Below, piece after piece: positions 10,696-23,176 of a DNA stretch of 64,000 bases; the stretch's first letter is position 1; every line of letters starts with the position of its first letter. The stretch lies in assembly GCA_022606425.2 (NCBI GenBank), contig JAHDVF020000734.1, positions 2,047,434 to 2,111,433 of the forward strand. The letters are read 5' to 3'. The notes beneath the pieces were generated by a model, which worked only from the letters and a program-made list of their open reading frames with translations, was not told the DNA's origin and made no database searches. Origin of the DNA: Lepidostoma basale (Eukaryota > Arthropoda > Insecta > Trichoptera > Lepidostomatidae). The position numbers were made by a program, and so were the translations under genes.

Positions 10696-12184
10696 GAGGG
10701 CAGGTCCTACATTTCACATACCTACCTAATTATTATCGAGTAGGTACGAGATACTGTTTTAATAAATGGTTACTCCCCGGTGCGGGTGCGGGTCCGAGTC
10801 TGGTAGGACTTCAGGCGAGCAGTGAGGAGTGTTTGCTGCGGCGACATTCAAAGGTGATCTTATTGTGTGCCCTGTACCGCGTCGGTAATCTTTGTTTGTC
10901 CAGCTTATCCGGCTCGCGCGAGGGTAACGACGGATATACTCGTGTGTACCTTCGTATTGTTATTAGACAATTCGCAATGCACAAACACATGTGACGTTAA
11001 TACGAGTAGTGACAGCCAAGGGCTTAAGCCAAGAAGTTGGCGAGAACCAATCCTCTTTGTTCTCTGGGCCCAGTGTGCAATGCACCCAGTAGGCTAATTG
11101 AATGAATGACTTAATATTGCATTTGATTGTGAAACAAATTAGTTTAGTTACGAGATATTAGAGATTTAGCAGCGAGATATTTTATAGTAGGTGGGTATAG
11201 TATGACAGAGAATAAACAAAACCGAGAATCTTATCAGTGAGGCCATTAAAGTATATTCCTTCGGTAATAAAACGGCAATAAAAACAATAGAAACGGATGC
11301 CCGCTGCTAAGCTTAGTCCACAATTATCTGCCGCCGTAAATTTGACCGACTCTTGAGCGGATCAGCAATAATGATTTCTTAATGAGCCCACTGCCACTCC
11401 GGCTCTAGACGTTCCAGAGATTGGCGGTCTGGTGGGAGCCGGTGATGAAGATATTATATGATGCATGCGATACATACCTTGCCGAAAGCGAGCGGCCTGT
11501 GCCGTACTACATCGTGGGGGTCCATGGCCTCGCGCGGGGGGCGCGGGGAGCGCGGGGGGGGGGCGGGCGGCGGGCGCGCGGGCCCTAGCCCAGCTCGCGG
11601 GGGCTCTGCCCGTGCCGCCCCATGCTGCCCGCTCTCACCCCCGCATGGAACCTGCAGCAGAACACAGCCTAATGTAATATCCCGTACTTCACAACATCTT
11701 CACGAGAGTATTTGTACATTCCTCATATTCCCTAGTCATCAGTGGTGGTGTTAACACATTTTAAAAATCGTAGATCCTAAATAAAAGCGCATATCGATCT
11801 TTATATAAACCAAACTCGAACCGCAATAAATTCTCAATCACCTATCCCGCAGCTGTCGGACACCTAGGCCATGAATATTAACGAGGGGATGATCTTACCC
11901 TTCTTGGACGCGAGCGTGCCTCATGAAACATTCACGTTCTTAATAGTTAAGGCAATAAGCGGATCCTCACTGCGAGGAGTATTGGACCGAGTCGAACATT
12001 ATCGTGTCAGCTTCGATGATTATTATTGAGTTCTTTTTAACAAAATATTGTACTATAGAGCATAATACGAGTATAATACATATATTCTAAATGTGCTGTC
12101 TTCTACCACAGACGAGGTTGGTAAATTTAAACTGATGCGAAGAGTCTAATTATTCAAAATTTAATTGTTAAATAAAACACAAAT
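10696..12184. other. No gene established; CpG-rich block 11455-11680
   Basis: The frame 10668-10994 and its neighbours have no domain I know. The block at 11455-11680 is strongly G+C- and CpG-rich (runs of GCGCGGG), and could be a promoter or first exon whose remaining exons I cannot see. The Gly/Arg/Ala-rich frames there reflect base composition. Confidence 0.4.
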
Positions 12185-12452
12185 TTTCCTTTAACTATCA
12201 ATATTTCTTTTATCTCCTTCAAAATAAACTTCTTTTGATGCAACACGCACACGCCAGCGTTTTTTTAGTCTTTTTATAGGAGCCTACAGTTCCTTTGCAA
12301 ATTGTTTTATGGACAGAGGGGGCCAAATTTGGCGAATACGATGGTTGTTCGATGATGGTATTTGTCGTGTTATTGGCCAACAATTTCCTTAATTGTTTTT
12401 GGTGTTGTAGTCGTGGCTTGTAATGTAATGAAGAGCGGCGAGTGGCAGCCAT
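12185..12452 (-). mobile_element. mariner transposase C-terminal relic
   Basis: The minus frame 12452-12219 contains PSYSPNLAPS, a decayed form of the mariner YSPDLAPSD motif. In a shifted frame the end reads IKRLKKRWRVCVASKEVYFEG, the family's C-terminal box, followed by DKRNIDS and a stop. The third catalytic aspartate has been replaced or displaced. Same mariner subgroup as the relic at 7885-8140. Confidence 0.72.
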
Positions 12453-14129
12453 TTTCGCAGGTGGAAATATCGATGGCGAAGAGAACGACCTGGCAGCAGT
12501 GGAATTCTTCTTCGTAGTGTCATATCTAGAAGTGGTGAGTGAAACATCGATGGTCGAAGGTCTCCCCGAGGAACTAGTGGTAGAGCAATACTATCACCGG
12601 GAGAGATTGTAAGCTTCTTTCTTCAGTTCATCTTATCAAATTCAAATGCAGAGAGATTTTTTCTATTAGGGAAAGTAAATCAATTTACGTATCGACAATT
12701 TAAAGACTTATTCTAAGTAATAAACACAAATCAATATATTATTTTAATTCTCACCGAGTTCCAGAATATCTACGAGTAATTAAAACGTATTTAGTAAGGT
12801 GAGGTAACCTGGGGTTGGCTATTCAACAATCTTCTGCGGGGACTTGGTTTTCTTATATTAAGTGTTTCATACCTCCAGACGACTCCTCTGTTGTGTTGAT
12901 GGGGTGAAAGGGTCGCCTTATCTGTTTGTGTAACTGTAAGGCATATAGTGGGTTGGATAAACATTCATTCCCAGTGTTGAGCGTCGGTGGCAAGTGACCG
13001 AACTGCCCATTTCATAATATTCTAAACAATTGTAATATAGGTACATAAAGACAATGAAATGAGCGGCAACCGCGTGGGCGTGATTCGATGAGAGCGGTTC
13101 ATTCGTTTTTATGCCATTTCAGTCAGTTAATTCAAAACCAATTAAATTCAAGTTGAAAACCGTTTTCTCTTTCTTCAGGAGGTCTTCATCGCCGCCCATC
13201 GAGTCCCAGCGGCTTCAATTCTTCGCCTATATTGGGTGTTGTGGAGAACGGGGGATTTAACTAAATTCAGGAATAATTGTCTTGGTAAAACGAAACTTAA
13301 ACTTATACGGCACGATAAAGATACAGTGTTCTGAACGTTATTTTACACATCAGTTTAGTCTCTGGATTAAACTGCAATGACCATATTTCACCAATAATAC
13401 CTAAATATTGAAAAAGAACGTCCCACGAACGTCGAGTTGCTAGGACCCAGGCTGACCCAGTTTCCGGCCCGTAGCGAGGGCGAGGGCGCGGGGCGGGCGG
13501 TCCGATCTAGGTGAACCGGCAAAATTGCAAATTCTCAACTAGGGAGGGAAATATTCCTTACAATTCTACAACCCTCGTCACATCATATTACTTATCACAA
13601 ATGTATCCATTGTACATAGTCTTCTTCTTTCTCTTCTCTTCTTTCTTATCTATTATACATATAAGATAAGTGCATAAAATAGTGCACAGAGAGCACTCGT
13701 CACAAAATCATGGACATGCCTGTTTAAAGGAATGAAAGAAGTGTTGGGCTGCCAAAACATTTTTCTTTGTAATTTATTAAAAAAGAGGAGTACATACTGA
13801 TGAGTGCGGAATGCACATTGGGATAGGTCGATAAGAACTGGCCGCTGTTCTCAGCTTGGAGGGAATTGTGCAATGCCACCTATTGTAGATGTAGTGAGTA
13901 GGCAGGCTGTTTGCACCGCGTTGTTTGTGAAGCATCACGGACGCGTACGACTGAGATAACTTATCTACGTATGTACGTTTGTTGTCTACAATTACGCGGT
14001 GTTGTTGTAGTCCTCACTCTCGGTACATTTACCGTACCGTCCTACCGTCCAATATATCCGATGGTGTCGTGCTGAGAGTCACATACGAGTAGGTGAATCC
14101 ATTATTCGATGACTTCTCCGTTGCCTCCC
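12453..14129. other. No gene seen
   Basis: No frame with recognisable motifs. There is a short CpG-rich patch at 13445-13510 and a pyrimidine tract at 13620-13650. Confidence 0.55.
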
Positions 14130-14880
14130 CCATCAATCAAAATCTTCAACCTCTAATATTTCCCTTCTGAGTGTCTTCATTTCTGATACTCCAAGCGGAG
14201 TTTTCGTAATTGTGGTGTCCGCCCTGCATTTGTTCATATACGAGTATGTCACGATGTCACAAGTCCACACCCAGATACTGAACTTTACCACAGGGACTCG
14301 AGAGAATGCTGTATTTTTGACTAGCAAGATGGAATGTGTATGATCTCCTCTCACAGTCTGCACCCTTTATTAATTTAATTTCCGATCATTTCCTCCACAA
14401 TCCCATTCATGATAAGGCTGAAGAGAAATGGATTCAGACTACTGCCCTGTCTGATGCCAATATCGACTCTTGCAAGATTTTAGAATTGACCGTCTATCAG
14501 TGTTGGAGTTTAGCATGTCAACTGTTTCTGGGGGTCGAACGTCAATTATACTCGATGGTCATTTTCTTAATTTACCTCATTATAAATACTGCACCTGTGG
14601 TCGATCCTTGTTGCTCTTCTGAAAAGTCTGCAGTGAGTTAACAGGGTTAGTTTTCTGCCCTTTCTTAATATAGGGATTGTGATTCTGGTCTTCTGGTATA
14701 TGAGCTGTTATTAAGATCTTAAACAATTTATACAGTTCTAGGGTTAGATATTCTCCTGAATACTTCGATAATTCATTGCTGATATTGTCCACTCCAGGTG
14801 CCTTTCGGTTCTTAAGCTTTTTGATTGATGCCGTGATTTCGTCTATCCCAATTTCATCTACCTCATAAGAATAATACATT
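14130..14880 (-). mobile_element. LINE reverse transcriptase relic
   Basis: The minus frame 14879-14580 reads ITASIKKLKNRKAPGVDNI followed by SNELSKYSGEYLT, the finger region upstream of the reverse transcriptase core. Further on, at about 14450-14390, comes DIGIRQGSSLNPFLFSLIMN, the family's G(I/V)RQG box, and then several stops. The YADD catalytic box is not recognisable. Probably a relative of the LINE at the window start. Confidence 0.8.
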
Positions 14881-14984
14881 TCGGGTATTTTCCTAGTTTG
14901 GCTTCACCATTCTGATTTTAAATGAAACGAGTTAATGATCAGAGCCAATATTCTGTATTTTCCCTTTTGTTATAATAGAATCTA

Positions 14985-15105
14985 TAATGAAAATAGCCAT
15001 GTCATTAGATTCCTAAGGAAAATTCTGTACTCTCAGTTGACCCAAGGAAAACGTTCACACGGAGGTCAGTGGAAACATTCCAAGTTTTATAGTCAATTTA
15101 TGTAT
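14985..15105 (+). mobile_element. LINE C-terminal fragment
   Basis: IRFLRKILYSQLTQGKRSHG at about 15008-15067 is followed by GQWKHSK. It is the same family as the zinc-finger-ended LINE at 3641-4065, cut off before the finger. Confidence 0.65.
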
Positions 15106-16373
15106 TCAATATTGTCTATGTGATCTTCCCATCTTTCGTGCGAAAGTATTAAAATATCGGAACGAACTCTTTTTTCTGTCCTTTTCGACAGATGTCAATA
15201 TTATGGTTGTTCAGCTCCATAATCATTTCTCGGCTTCCCTTATTCCACCATATTGACTGTATCGCAGCACCGAGGCTATTCTTTATTAAGGCATATGGCT
15301 ATACGTATACGCTGACCTTGCTCACCGACCTCCTCCTTTCTCATCCGGGATCCAGCTCGGGACGGATCCGTGTGGGACTGAACTCACAGGTTTACTGTAG
15401 GTACTCGTACTGTGTACTTAACTGAATGTTCGATTATGTTAGTACACGATGTGCACACATCATCATTAGACCCAGGACCACTGCGCGCTAAATGAAAAAG
15501 AAAACATCGTTCACAAACAGAAGAGGATCACTTGAATGTTTTCTTTCTTGTTAGTGATCTCGGCAGAGTAAGAAGCATATTTGTGCACGCGGTCTGTCTA
15601 CTATCAGTGTTTTGTTTTCTCGTCCCGCTGTACCTATAGCTAGCTAACACTGGCACGTTCGATTCATAATGTAAAATACTCGTAGCAGGTAGCATTTCTG
15701 AGGTAACGTTTTGTTTTAGATAATAGATTTTAATTTTAAAATAAGGCGGTCGCTCTCGGAGAGATAAAATCAATTTTTCAGTTATATCCATTGCGAAAAA
15801 CCGAGGATTACGAACTTGTTACGGACGTCAGGCGAACTGAATTCCGAGTTTCGCATCCGCTTTGCTTTCACCGCAGTGTGCTAAAGGCGTCAAATCGAAA
15901 TTGAGTAATGCGAAGTGACAGAGTTAGAATTGAGCATTAGAGTTTCAAAATGACGGGTTCTATTTTGAAACGGCGCCGAGTCTACTTGTTTGATCTTCTC
16001 ATATAATACATATCTCCTTAATTTAACCAAATGACACGCAAAGGGGACGCTGGCGATGCCGATGGCGCCCTATTTACATTTGCAATAAAAGATTTAACGA
16101 CGCCTGACGCATCCCAGTCGCCCCGTGGCAACACTCGCGTGGCCTAGCCGTAGGTTTTCTAGGTTCATATAATATATACATACATAGGTACTGATAGTGA
16201 CATGTACTTGTCACAAGGAATGGTCCAACAGCCGCCTCCCACTATTGGCTGTCAGCTGAGATATCTTCTGATTACAAAGACCCCAAATTAGACCTTTTTT
16301 AAATTTATGAAATATATGTATAGAAAAAAAAAGAATGGTCATAAAATAATATAATTAATATAGGTATGCAACC
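15106..16373. other. No gene seen
   Basis: The frames at 15192-15425 (+) and 15791-15528 (-) have no recognisable motif. Confidence 0.5.
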
Positions 16374-18059
16374 TTAGGGTGGCCTTTAGCTATATAGCAA
16401 AATAAAATATTTAATATTTTTATAAGTCTCAATTATTTTCCTTTAGGGCTAGTAAGTTACTGATATTTTTTGTAATTTTAATTTAATAATAACACGTGCC
16501 CCAAAGGGGGTGTTAATTAATTTTACATTACTTAATTTTCGCAAACAATATTTTATTAATTTTGTTTCAAATTGTAAAACGTCTCACCCCCAATTTTTTT
16601 TCATTTAGGGCTAGTAAGTAACTGGTATTTTTGTAATTGTTATTTAATATTAATACGTGTCCAAAAGGGGGTTAAAATTTAACAACATTAGTTGAATTCT
16701 TAAATTTTCGCAAAAACTATTTTATTAATTTGGTTTCAAATTTAAAACAAATATTTAGAAGTAAAATAAGTTAAACAATGCCTCAACCGTAAAAATAAAT
16801 ATTTATAACTGATAATGAATGGTTTGAGTGATATGGAACATGACTCCGATAGTATTGGCAATAGGCTCCCCATCTTGTGGTACAATATTGCAGTATTCTT
16901 ACATAAGCTTCACACCTCTTTCGGCCATTTCATTGATAACTGTAGGCCATGTTGATAACCCTGAAAAGAATTCCAGTTCACAGGATCACGATCAATAAAA
17001 TCGGACGAAATATAGTTATTTACCTACATGGGTTCATTCGGTTATTTCCTTCAAGTCAAAATGGGGACGCTTGGAGCCAAAATACGTTGATCCCTTTTCT
17101 TTAAATGTTCTGGTCATCTTTACTTTTTGTTCAATAGGAATTGTATCGTAAGCCACGATTTCTTCAGTAGATACCGCAAATGTCCACTATTATCTCCATT
17201 TCTGGATGTAGGCCTCTTCAAACATTCTCCATATTCCTATTATTTTCGTCAGTCCATCCATTTCCCTCTCATAATCTTCACGCCAATACTCTGGGGGCCC
17301 ATCTACCTGTTCCTTGTCTAGCGACATGTCCTGCCCTGTCCATCACACCGACAAGCTTTGTCCGGCGTCCCTCAGACTTATGCCAAGCATTGTCTCTCCA
17401 TAGCCCGTAGTACATATTTCAGCTCGTGCACGGTATTGGCTATCCAAATTGGTATGTTTAGAAATAACGTTATTGACCCAAGCTTGTTAAAAACATTGAA
17501 ATATTCTTGGTTCGTGTCCGTACGATGTAGGAATGCATGCTTCAAAAGCAGACTTTAAAACCAATTTATATACATATATATGGTGTCTGATCTTTTCCCA
17601 GTTTTCATTCTATAATATAATAATAAAACCCAACCACCACCGGTGCCGGTGCCGGTTGCAGGCAAGGTATAAAAAGCTACTGCCATGTCGTCTCCACTGC
17701 AAGAAGCCAATTGAGGGACTCCTAAAATATGATCTTGACTGTTAGCGGAAATATTATAATTAGTATGAGCTAATCATGTTTCTAGTTATTGTTTTAAGCA
17801 GCTTCAGTATTTACCATCCCAGTGGTACCGCTTCATTTGGAAGACATCGCAGTACTGGCTATGTCTGTTTTCCCGACTATCAGAGCTGTCGTGCCGAGTG
17901 GAATGAGTTTTCTATCGTGAATGCTATGTGCTGTTGGGTTATTTAGTACTGGCAACACTTAGAATTATTTGAATGGCCCATTAGTTTTAGACCAATTGGA
18001 AAAAACTGAGGGGGTGAGACAAAAAAAAAAACAAAGTCGAAAAATAAGGGCCACCCTAA
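16374..18059. mobile_element. Non-autonomous element with TTAGGGTGGCC ends
   Basis: TTAGGGTGGCCTTTA at 16374-16388 has an inverted partner at 18045-18059 (one mismatch in 15). Near the left end a segment of about 160 bp is duplicated in tandem (about 16430-16575 and 16600-16755; both carry GGGCTAGTAAGT, an ACGTG(C/T)CC motif and TTTTCGCAAA). A LINE piece lies inside at 17170-17420. The right part (about 17670-18059) recurs at 29870-31421, where a jockey element has split it. No transposase is visible and flanking target duplications are unclear. Confidence 0.65.
17170..17425 (-). mobile_element. LINE reverse transcriptase C-terminal fragment
   Basis: In shifting minus-strand frames the sequence gives RAMERQCLA near 17400, then CDGQGRTCR around an element of the form TGHVAR, and SIGVKIMRER, matching the RAMER...GHVAR...GRPxTRW thumb region of LINE proteins. 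The pieces at 29600-29830 and 45690-46150 are the same kind. Frames are badly broken. Confidence 0.6.
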
Positions 18060-18419
18060 TGCGACCTGTAGACATATTTTTTTGTTACAGAATTCCAGAA
18101 ACAGACAGAGCTAGCACATTGAAATCATCAAATCCACCTATACCTGTCCTTGAATTATCTGTCAGCTGTGAAAATTAGTCACACTCTTAATTACTCCATA
18201 GATACGAGTATTGTTGTTGTTCATTGAAATTCCTTGGTAGAAAATTCATCGTAAACAATGGAAATAAAATAAACAAATCCACTGTGAAATGTATTTCGTT
18301 TTAGTAGTACTTATACCTACAAATCATTTCAATCTACTAAATGAATCTCTCAACACTACACTTTGGATTACACAATCATTTCATTTCGAGCCCCACCATT
18401 TCACATACAATATTTAACC

Positions 18420-18489
18420 GGTGGTTGTCTAGGGGATAGAACGCACGGCTCCTGATCCAGGGGGCATGGGTTCAAGCCTGGACACGACC
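18420..18489 (+). repeat. tRNA-like sequence, possible SINE head
   Basis: GGTGGTTGTCTAGGGGATAG fits a tRNA 5' half with an A-box-like stretch, and GGTTCAAGCC at about 18469-18478 is close to the B-box consensus GGTTCGANTCC. The acceptor stem pairs only partly and the anticodon arm is poor, so it is better read as a tRNA pseudogene or SINE promoter than as a working tRNA. Confidence 0.5.
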
Positions 18490-19349
18490 AGGTTCCTTCT
18501 TCATAATAATGAGCTATTTTCTGCTCACATTGAAGATTGTAAAATAAATTCTAATATCATTGATATAAATCCTTGATGTTAAGCTTAAGACATTTGTATG
18601 CACTAGTGTCTATATATCAGAAGATGGCAGCGAGCTGTGAAGACTAGAAGGATAGGTAAGTGGAATAAAACTAAATAGGTAGGTATATGTTATATATGAT
18701 TAAGATACTTTGGTGTAAATGTTAAAAGGGGTATACTTAAAAAAGAGCCCGAACTCAAGGAGTGACCAGAAAACAACGATTATTTGTTGTTTTAGTGTGG
18801 CGTAAAAAGTCTGTTATCTCACTTATCATCCTCTTCAAAATGAATCTTAAATATTTGATTTGGCTGTTCACAAACAACTCTGTCGTATATTCTGCGAATA
18901 AATCGAGTTACATTAGAAAATGTACATAATTAGGTACTAGTCTAACGCTCCCGAGATCTATCGCAATATCCACTTGAATTATAATATATAGGTACTCGTA
19001 TTATTATTAAAGGTTGCTGATACTGTCAACGGAAACATGTGCATATCGCAATACTGGACTCTGCATTGTTGAAACCGTTTTACAAACGAATCCCATTGCG
19101 CCAGTTCCTCTTTGAGAGGCAAATATACTTAAAGGTTTTAGCATTTCATTTCACAAGTTTCGGGGAAACCCTCGAGGCAGAAGTGAAGAGTGAAGAGACT
19201 TTCTGACTGAAGAAAAGTATCACAATCTCGGGCAGCGGGAGTACTCGCAGTGGGCAAGTCTTACATTTTTTTCTCGGTTGCTATTTGTGGAACGTCAATG
19301 TGTTGATGTGAAATTTCCCATTGAATAATACATTCACTCGGACTACAGC
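18490..19349. other. No gene seen
   Basis: AT-rich with scattered TAGGTACTCGTAT-like motifs that recur through the window. Confidence 0.5.
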
Positions 19350-20160
19350 GAGGAAAGCGTGTGCTCTCGGTGGTCGTTATACGACGCATTCGCTTATTTA
19401 TGGTTACAAATACGAGCGGGTGTTGTGTTTCTAATATTATATTACAAGATGAGGGCCCGGAGGGTCAGCGATAAGCCCCCGAAACATGGCCTTATCGGCA
19501 GCCCGCCGCCCGCCGCCCGCGCCCCGCGGGTAGGGTACACGCGGCGCAGGTCACGGGAGACGACGAATACGACGGGAAGAGTGATAAGAACAGTTAAGTA
19601 CGGGAAAGTACTGCAGTTGAAGAGGATAATAAAAGAGCGCCGAGCGGAGAAGCTCTCACCAGTGACGGAGTCGCTGCTGTCCACACGACAAGAGGGGGTC
19701 AGCCGTTTCATCCGAGGCCACTGCAACTCAAACCATACACCACTCCGACAGGGAGCACTGGCACACGACACGTCTCGACTCGCGGCTGCGGTGATTGTCC
19801 GGCGCGCCTGCCGGCCGATCGATGGGGTTGGTCACTATCGGCTGCTACTATCTCGGTGACAGGTGGTGACGCGCGAGGGCGGCCGGGCGGGCCGCGTCAG
19901 CAGCTGTCGCGGCGGGGTCCCGCGACGGAATGCGCGCGGAGAGGGGGCCGGGGCGCAGGCGCGACCCCCCCCCCCCAGAACCGCACACGCGCGCCAGCCT
20001 TTTCCGGGAAGGACGAATTTCCCGACTTTTCGAATTCGGCGTCTGACTGGAAATCATTCGTAATACTCTCTCAAGGTGACATAAATCACGCGAGACATGA
20101 CACGGCTCGAGCAGATGCCAATCAGATTAATATCTGGTGGGTCCAGTGGAACAGTTGATC
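19350..20160. promoter_or_regulatory. CpG-rich block, possible promoter or first exon
   Basis: This 800-bp block is far richer in G+C and CpG than its surroundings. The longest frame, 19359-19859 (+, 166 codons), starts MCSRWSLYDAF and has no recognisable domain, and an equally long minus frame (19771-19442) overlaps it, which is what composition alone would give. It lies 1.3 kb upstream of the BTB gene. It could be an untranslated first exon of that gene or of another gene reading either way. A run of ten Cs sits at 19967-19976. Confidence 0.35.
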
Positions 20161-21412
20161 TGCTCGTGCTGTTCTAGCGGACACAGCACCGCTGGTGTCG
20201 GTAGTCGTAGCATGTTTACAAATGATTCATTTTATTTTCCAGGGATTCTGTAAGTTCATTGGCTCTGAAGAAAATCCCTAAATTATGTCTGATATCATAA
20301 GAGTAAGATGCTGGAGCTACGGACGTGGAACACAGGATAGAATACTAATTGATGCTAATATGAGTACCTACGAGTATGTTCATTTCTGAAGTCATTTTTA
20401 AGTGGAATCGTTATATTTTAAATTTTTGAAACGTATAGGTACCACGAATAGAAGTTTATTTTTATAAACAAAATATAACTTCGTTCTCGAACCCCAATGG
20501 CAAGTAATAGGTAGTCTACTATAGGTACCTACGTACCCTTGGTAGGTACATGGCGCGAGGAGGGCCGGAACTTGCAATAGGTACGTAGGTTCTGTGATCT
20601 CTTTAATACTCGTAGTTGGGACCCAAGACATTTTTTTGGTATTACGAAATGTTTTCAACCTTCACATTTGTTTTAATTGACATTTTGAGTTATTGTATAT
20701 TCCTCAAAAGCAATCATTAATTGAATTTTTTATATCCTAACTATTTCGTTTCTATTTTGATACTGTAGAGATGTTCAGTTATAATAGAATATGAAATATG
20801 TGTTAATCTCGACTACCTACATGAACCGAGTTACCTAATTATACATATATACGATATACTTACATAGGTACACACCTCCGTAAAAGGTCAGAAATAGCCA
20901 AAGTACCCATTGAATCATCAGATCAATAATATTGCTGCCAGGAGAGGGCTCATCTCATTGTAGAAGAGGTTTTGTTTTCATGTCATGCTGTGGATAATCT
21001 CAACTAACAAAACAAGGCAAACAGGGGGTCCCCTTCTTTGATTCATCTCGTTTAGTTTAACGTGTACCTACCTAGGTACTTTGGATTTACTTTTTATTAA
21101 TGAATAGGTATAGCTTATTTGTGTTAGTTACATTTTACACATTTGAAGACGTTTAATGAGCATTCTCTGGTGGATCTATCCCGATGGAAAGGGTATTACA
21201 GTACAGTAATGACCGCTAAATCACCACCGACAAGAAATGGTGGCGTGAATTGTATTGTATTCGGTGCAGGTTGGTCCGAGGCGCGAGGCAAGGCGGCGCG
21301 GCGCGGCGTCATCCGCCACCCGTTCCCGGTCCCGTACACGGAACGCTGTTTTGAGTAAATCTGCTTTCAGCCATGCGCAATTTCGAGACGATGGGGTGAG
21401 GGAGTCTCAAAT
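20161..21412. other. Upstream region of BTB gene
   Basis: No frame with motifs. The last 150 bases (about 21265-21412) are GC-rich and precede the proposed ATG, so they may hold the core promoter and 5' untranslated region. Confidence 0.45.
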
Positions 21413-23122
21413 ATGGCGGCGCGGTCGTTCGTTGGAACGTGGGAAGTTAGTATGAATATATTTATTTAAATTTTCAAATAATTTGTGTTTCTTGCTTATC
21501 CAAGTACATCCAGTATTAGGGTTTTCTCTTTAAAATGAAAACTGCCCGTGAATTATTCCCAACTCCCGGATACACTCTGGCCTAGTTTGACAGATGACAT
21601 TCATTTGACAGTTCCGATTGAATGGAGAAACTTCTCTATTTGATTGTGATGAATTTTCCATATAAATATTGAACATTAAATCCTGCACACGTTATACGTA
21701 ATAATTACCGCGTTGTTTATATACCCAGGGGATTAAAAAGGTATATTTTCTTCTTGTCAGAATATCCGTTGGATGTTATGAGATGTTTTAGTTTATTTAT
21801 ACCATGTGAATACCTTTTTAAAATAGAGATTCAATTTCGCAAGTTATGGAACTTGCTAAATTTTAACCGATGCAAATTTCCTTTAGACCTTTTACATAAA
21901 TTCCTCAATATTCCTACAGACTTGGAAATTATATTTAATCGCTCGTGATCACATGGCTTATAATTGTTCTGATGTGTTTCGCAGGTTGAGACATGTATAA
22001 TACACGGAAATTGTGGAGTGAAATCAGGTCTAGAAGGGTAAGCGTACAATATCCAAGGATGATAGATGGAATGATGTTGGCAGGCTAGAAAATAATGTTT
22101 TCCTTGCTTCCTTTAGTACGAAGTTCGTTTTGGATGACACAGGTGACGTGACCTGGTGTCCAGAGAACGAGGAGTCTACAGGAATTCCATTATTCTCTTG
22201 TGAGACATACGAAATCTACAACACCAACATTCACGGAGCAATCATACGATTTGGTGCATATGCCGAACATATTATAGAGTTCCGGGTGAGCCAATAGCAT
22301 CCACATATTTAGCCCTAATGAAAAGTAAGGTATTATTATTATTGGAGGTACTATTGTATTATTGGATACTTAGGCCGAACCGTGGGAGCCGGTGGACAGC
22401 CTGGTGCTGTCGTGCGACGGCTGGTGCGTGCTGCACTGCGTGCGCATCGTGAGCGACGAGGCGGACTGCAGTCCCGCCCATGATTTCAGCCTCCTCCCCG
22501 CCGTAGAGGATGGCTTCTTCTCTGACATGGTGATTGAAGCGGAGGATCACAAGCAGTTCCATGTGCACTCGAGCGTGCTGGGTCTGCTGGGCACGGACAT
22601 GGCATGGCTGGCCGACCCGCCGCCCCTGAGCGGGCTGCCCGAGCCCGTGCTGGGCTCCGTGCTGCACTGGCTGTACGCCGAGTGCTTGCCCGCCGCCATG
22701 ACGGAGGAGCTCGCGCTGCAGGTCGTGGCGGCCGTGCAGCAGTTCCCTTGCATGGCCCGGCTGGTGGACCACTGCAACGATTACCTCCAGAACATGGCCT
22801 TGAAGCAACGTAAGCTCAGCACTGTAATGTGTTTTACATTCCTCACTGCTACTCATTTACTGAAAATAATTTATTTACAACATACAGACACCTATTTTGT
22901 AACCTTATTTGTTATAATACATATAATAAATCTGTGATATTATATGTTTACAGAGATAGTGGACCTCGTGAGTGACATGCACGCGTGTGCCAACCAAATA
23001 ATAGAGCACTTCAACACTCCGGGCGAGTGCCTGGGCTGCCAGCCTGCCCACTTGTGCCTGGTTGTCAAGCAGTCTGTGAGGGAGACCGCTGTTGGCAAGT
23101 CACCTCATCACCAACCATTGCT

Positions 23123-23176
<54 letters not shown>

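Noticed and set aside
11458..11754. Gly/Arg/Ala-rich frame of 98 codons
   Set aside because: Open frames in several phases are expected in such CpG-rich sequence; no domain or splice context supports coding.
19359..19859. 166-codon frame as a host protein
   Set aside because: No recognisable domain and an equally long frame on the opposite strand; kept only as a CpG-rich block.
22359..22856. 165-codon minus-strand frame
   Set aside because: Shadow of BTB exon 4, which has matching splice sites and domain content on the + strand.
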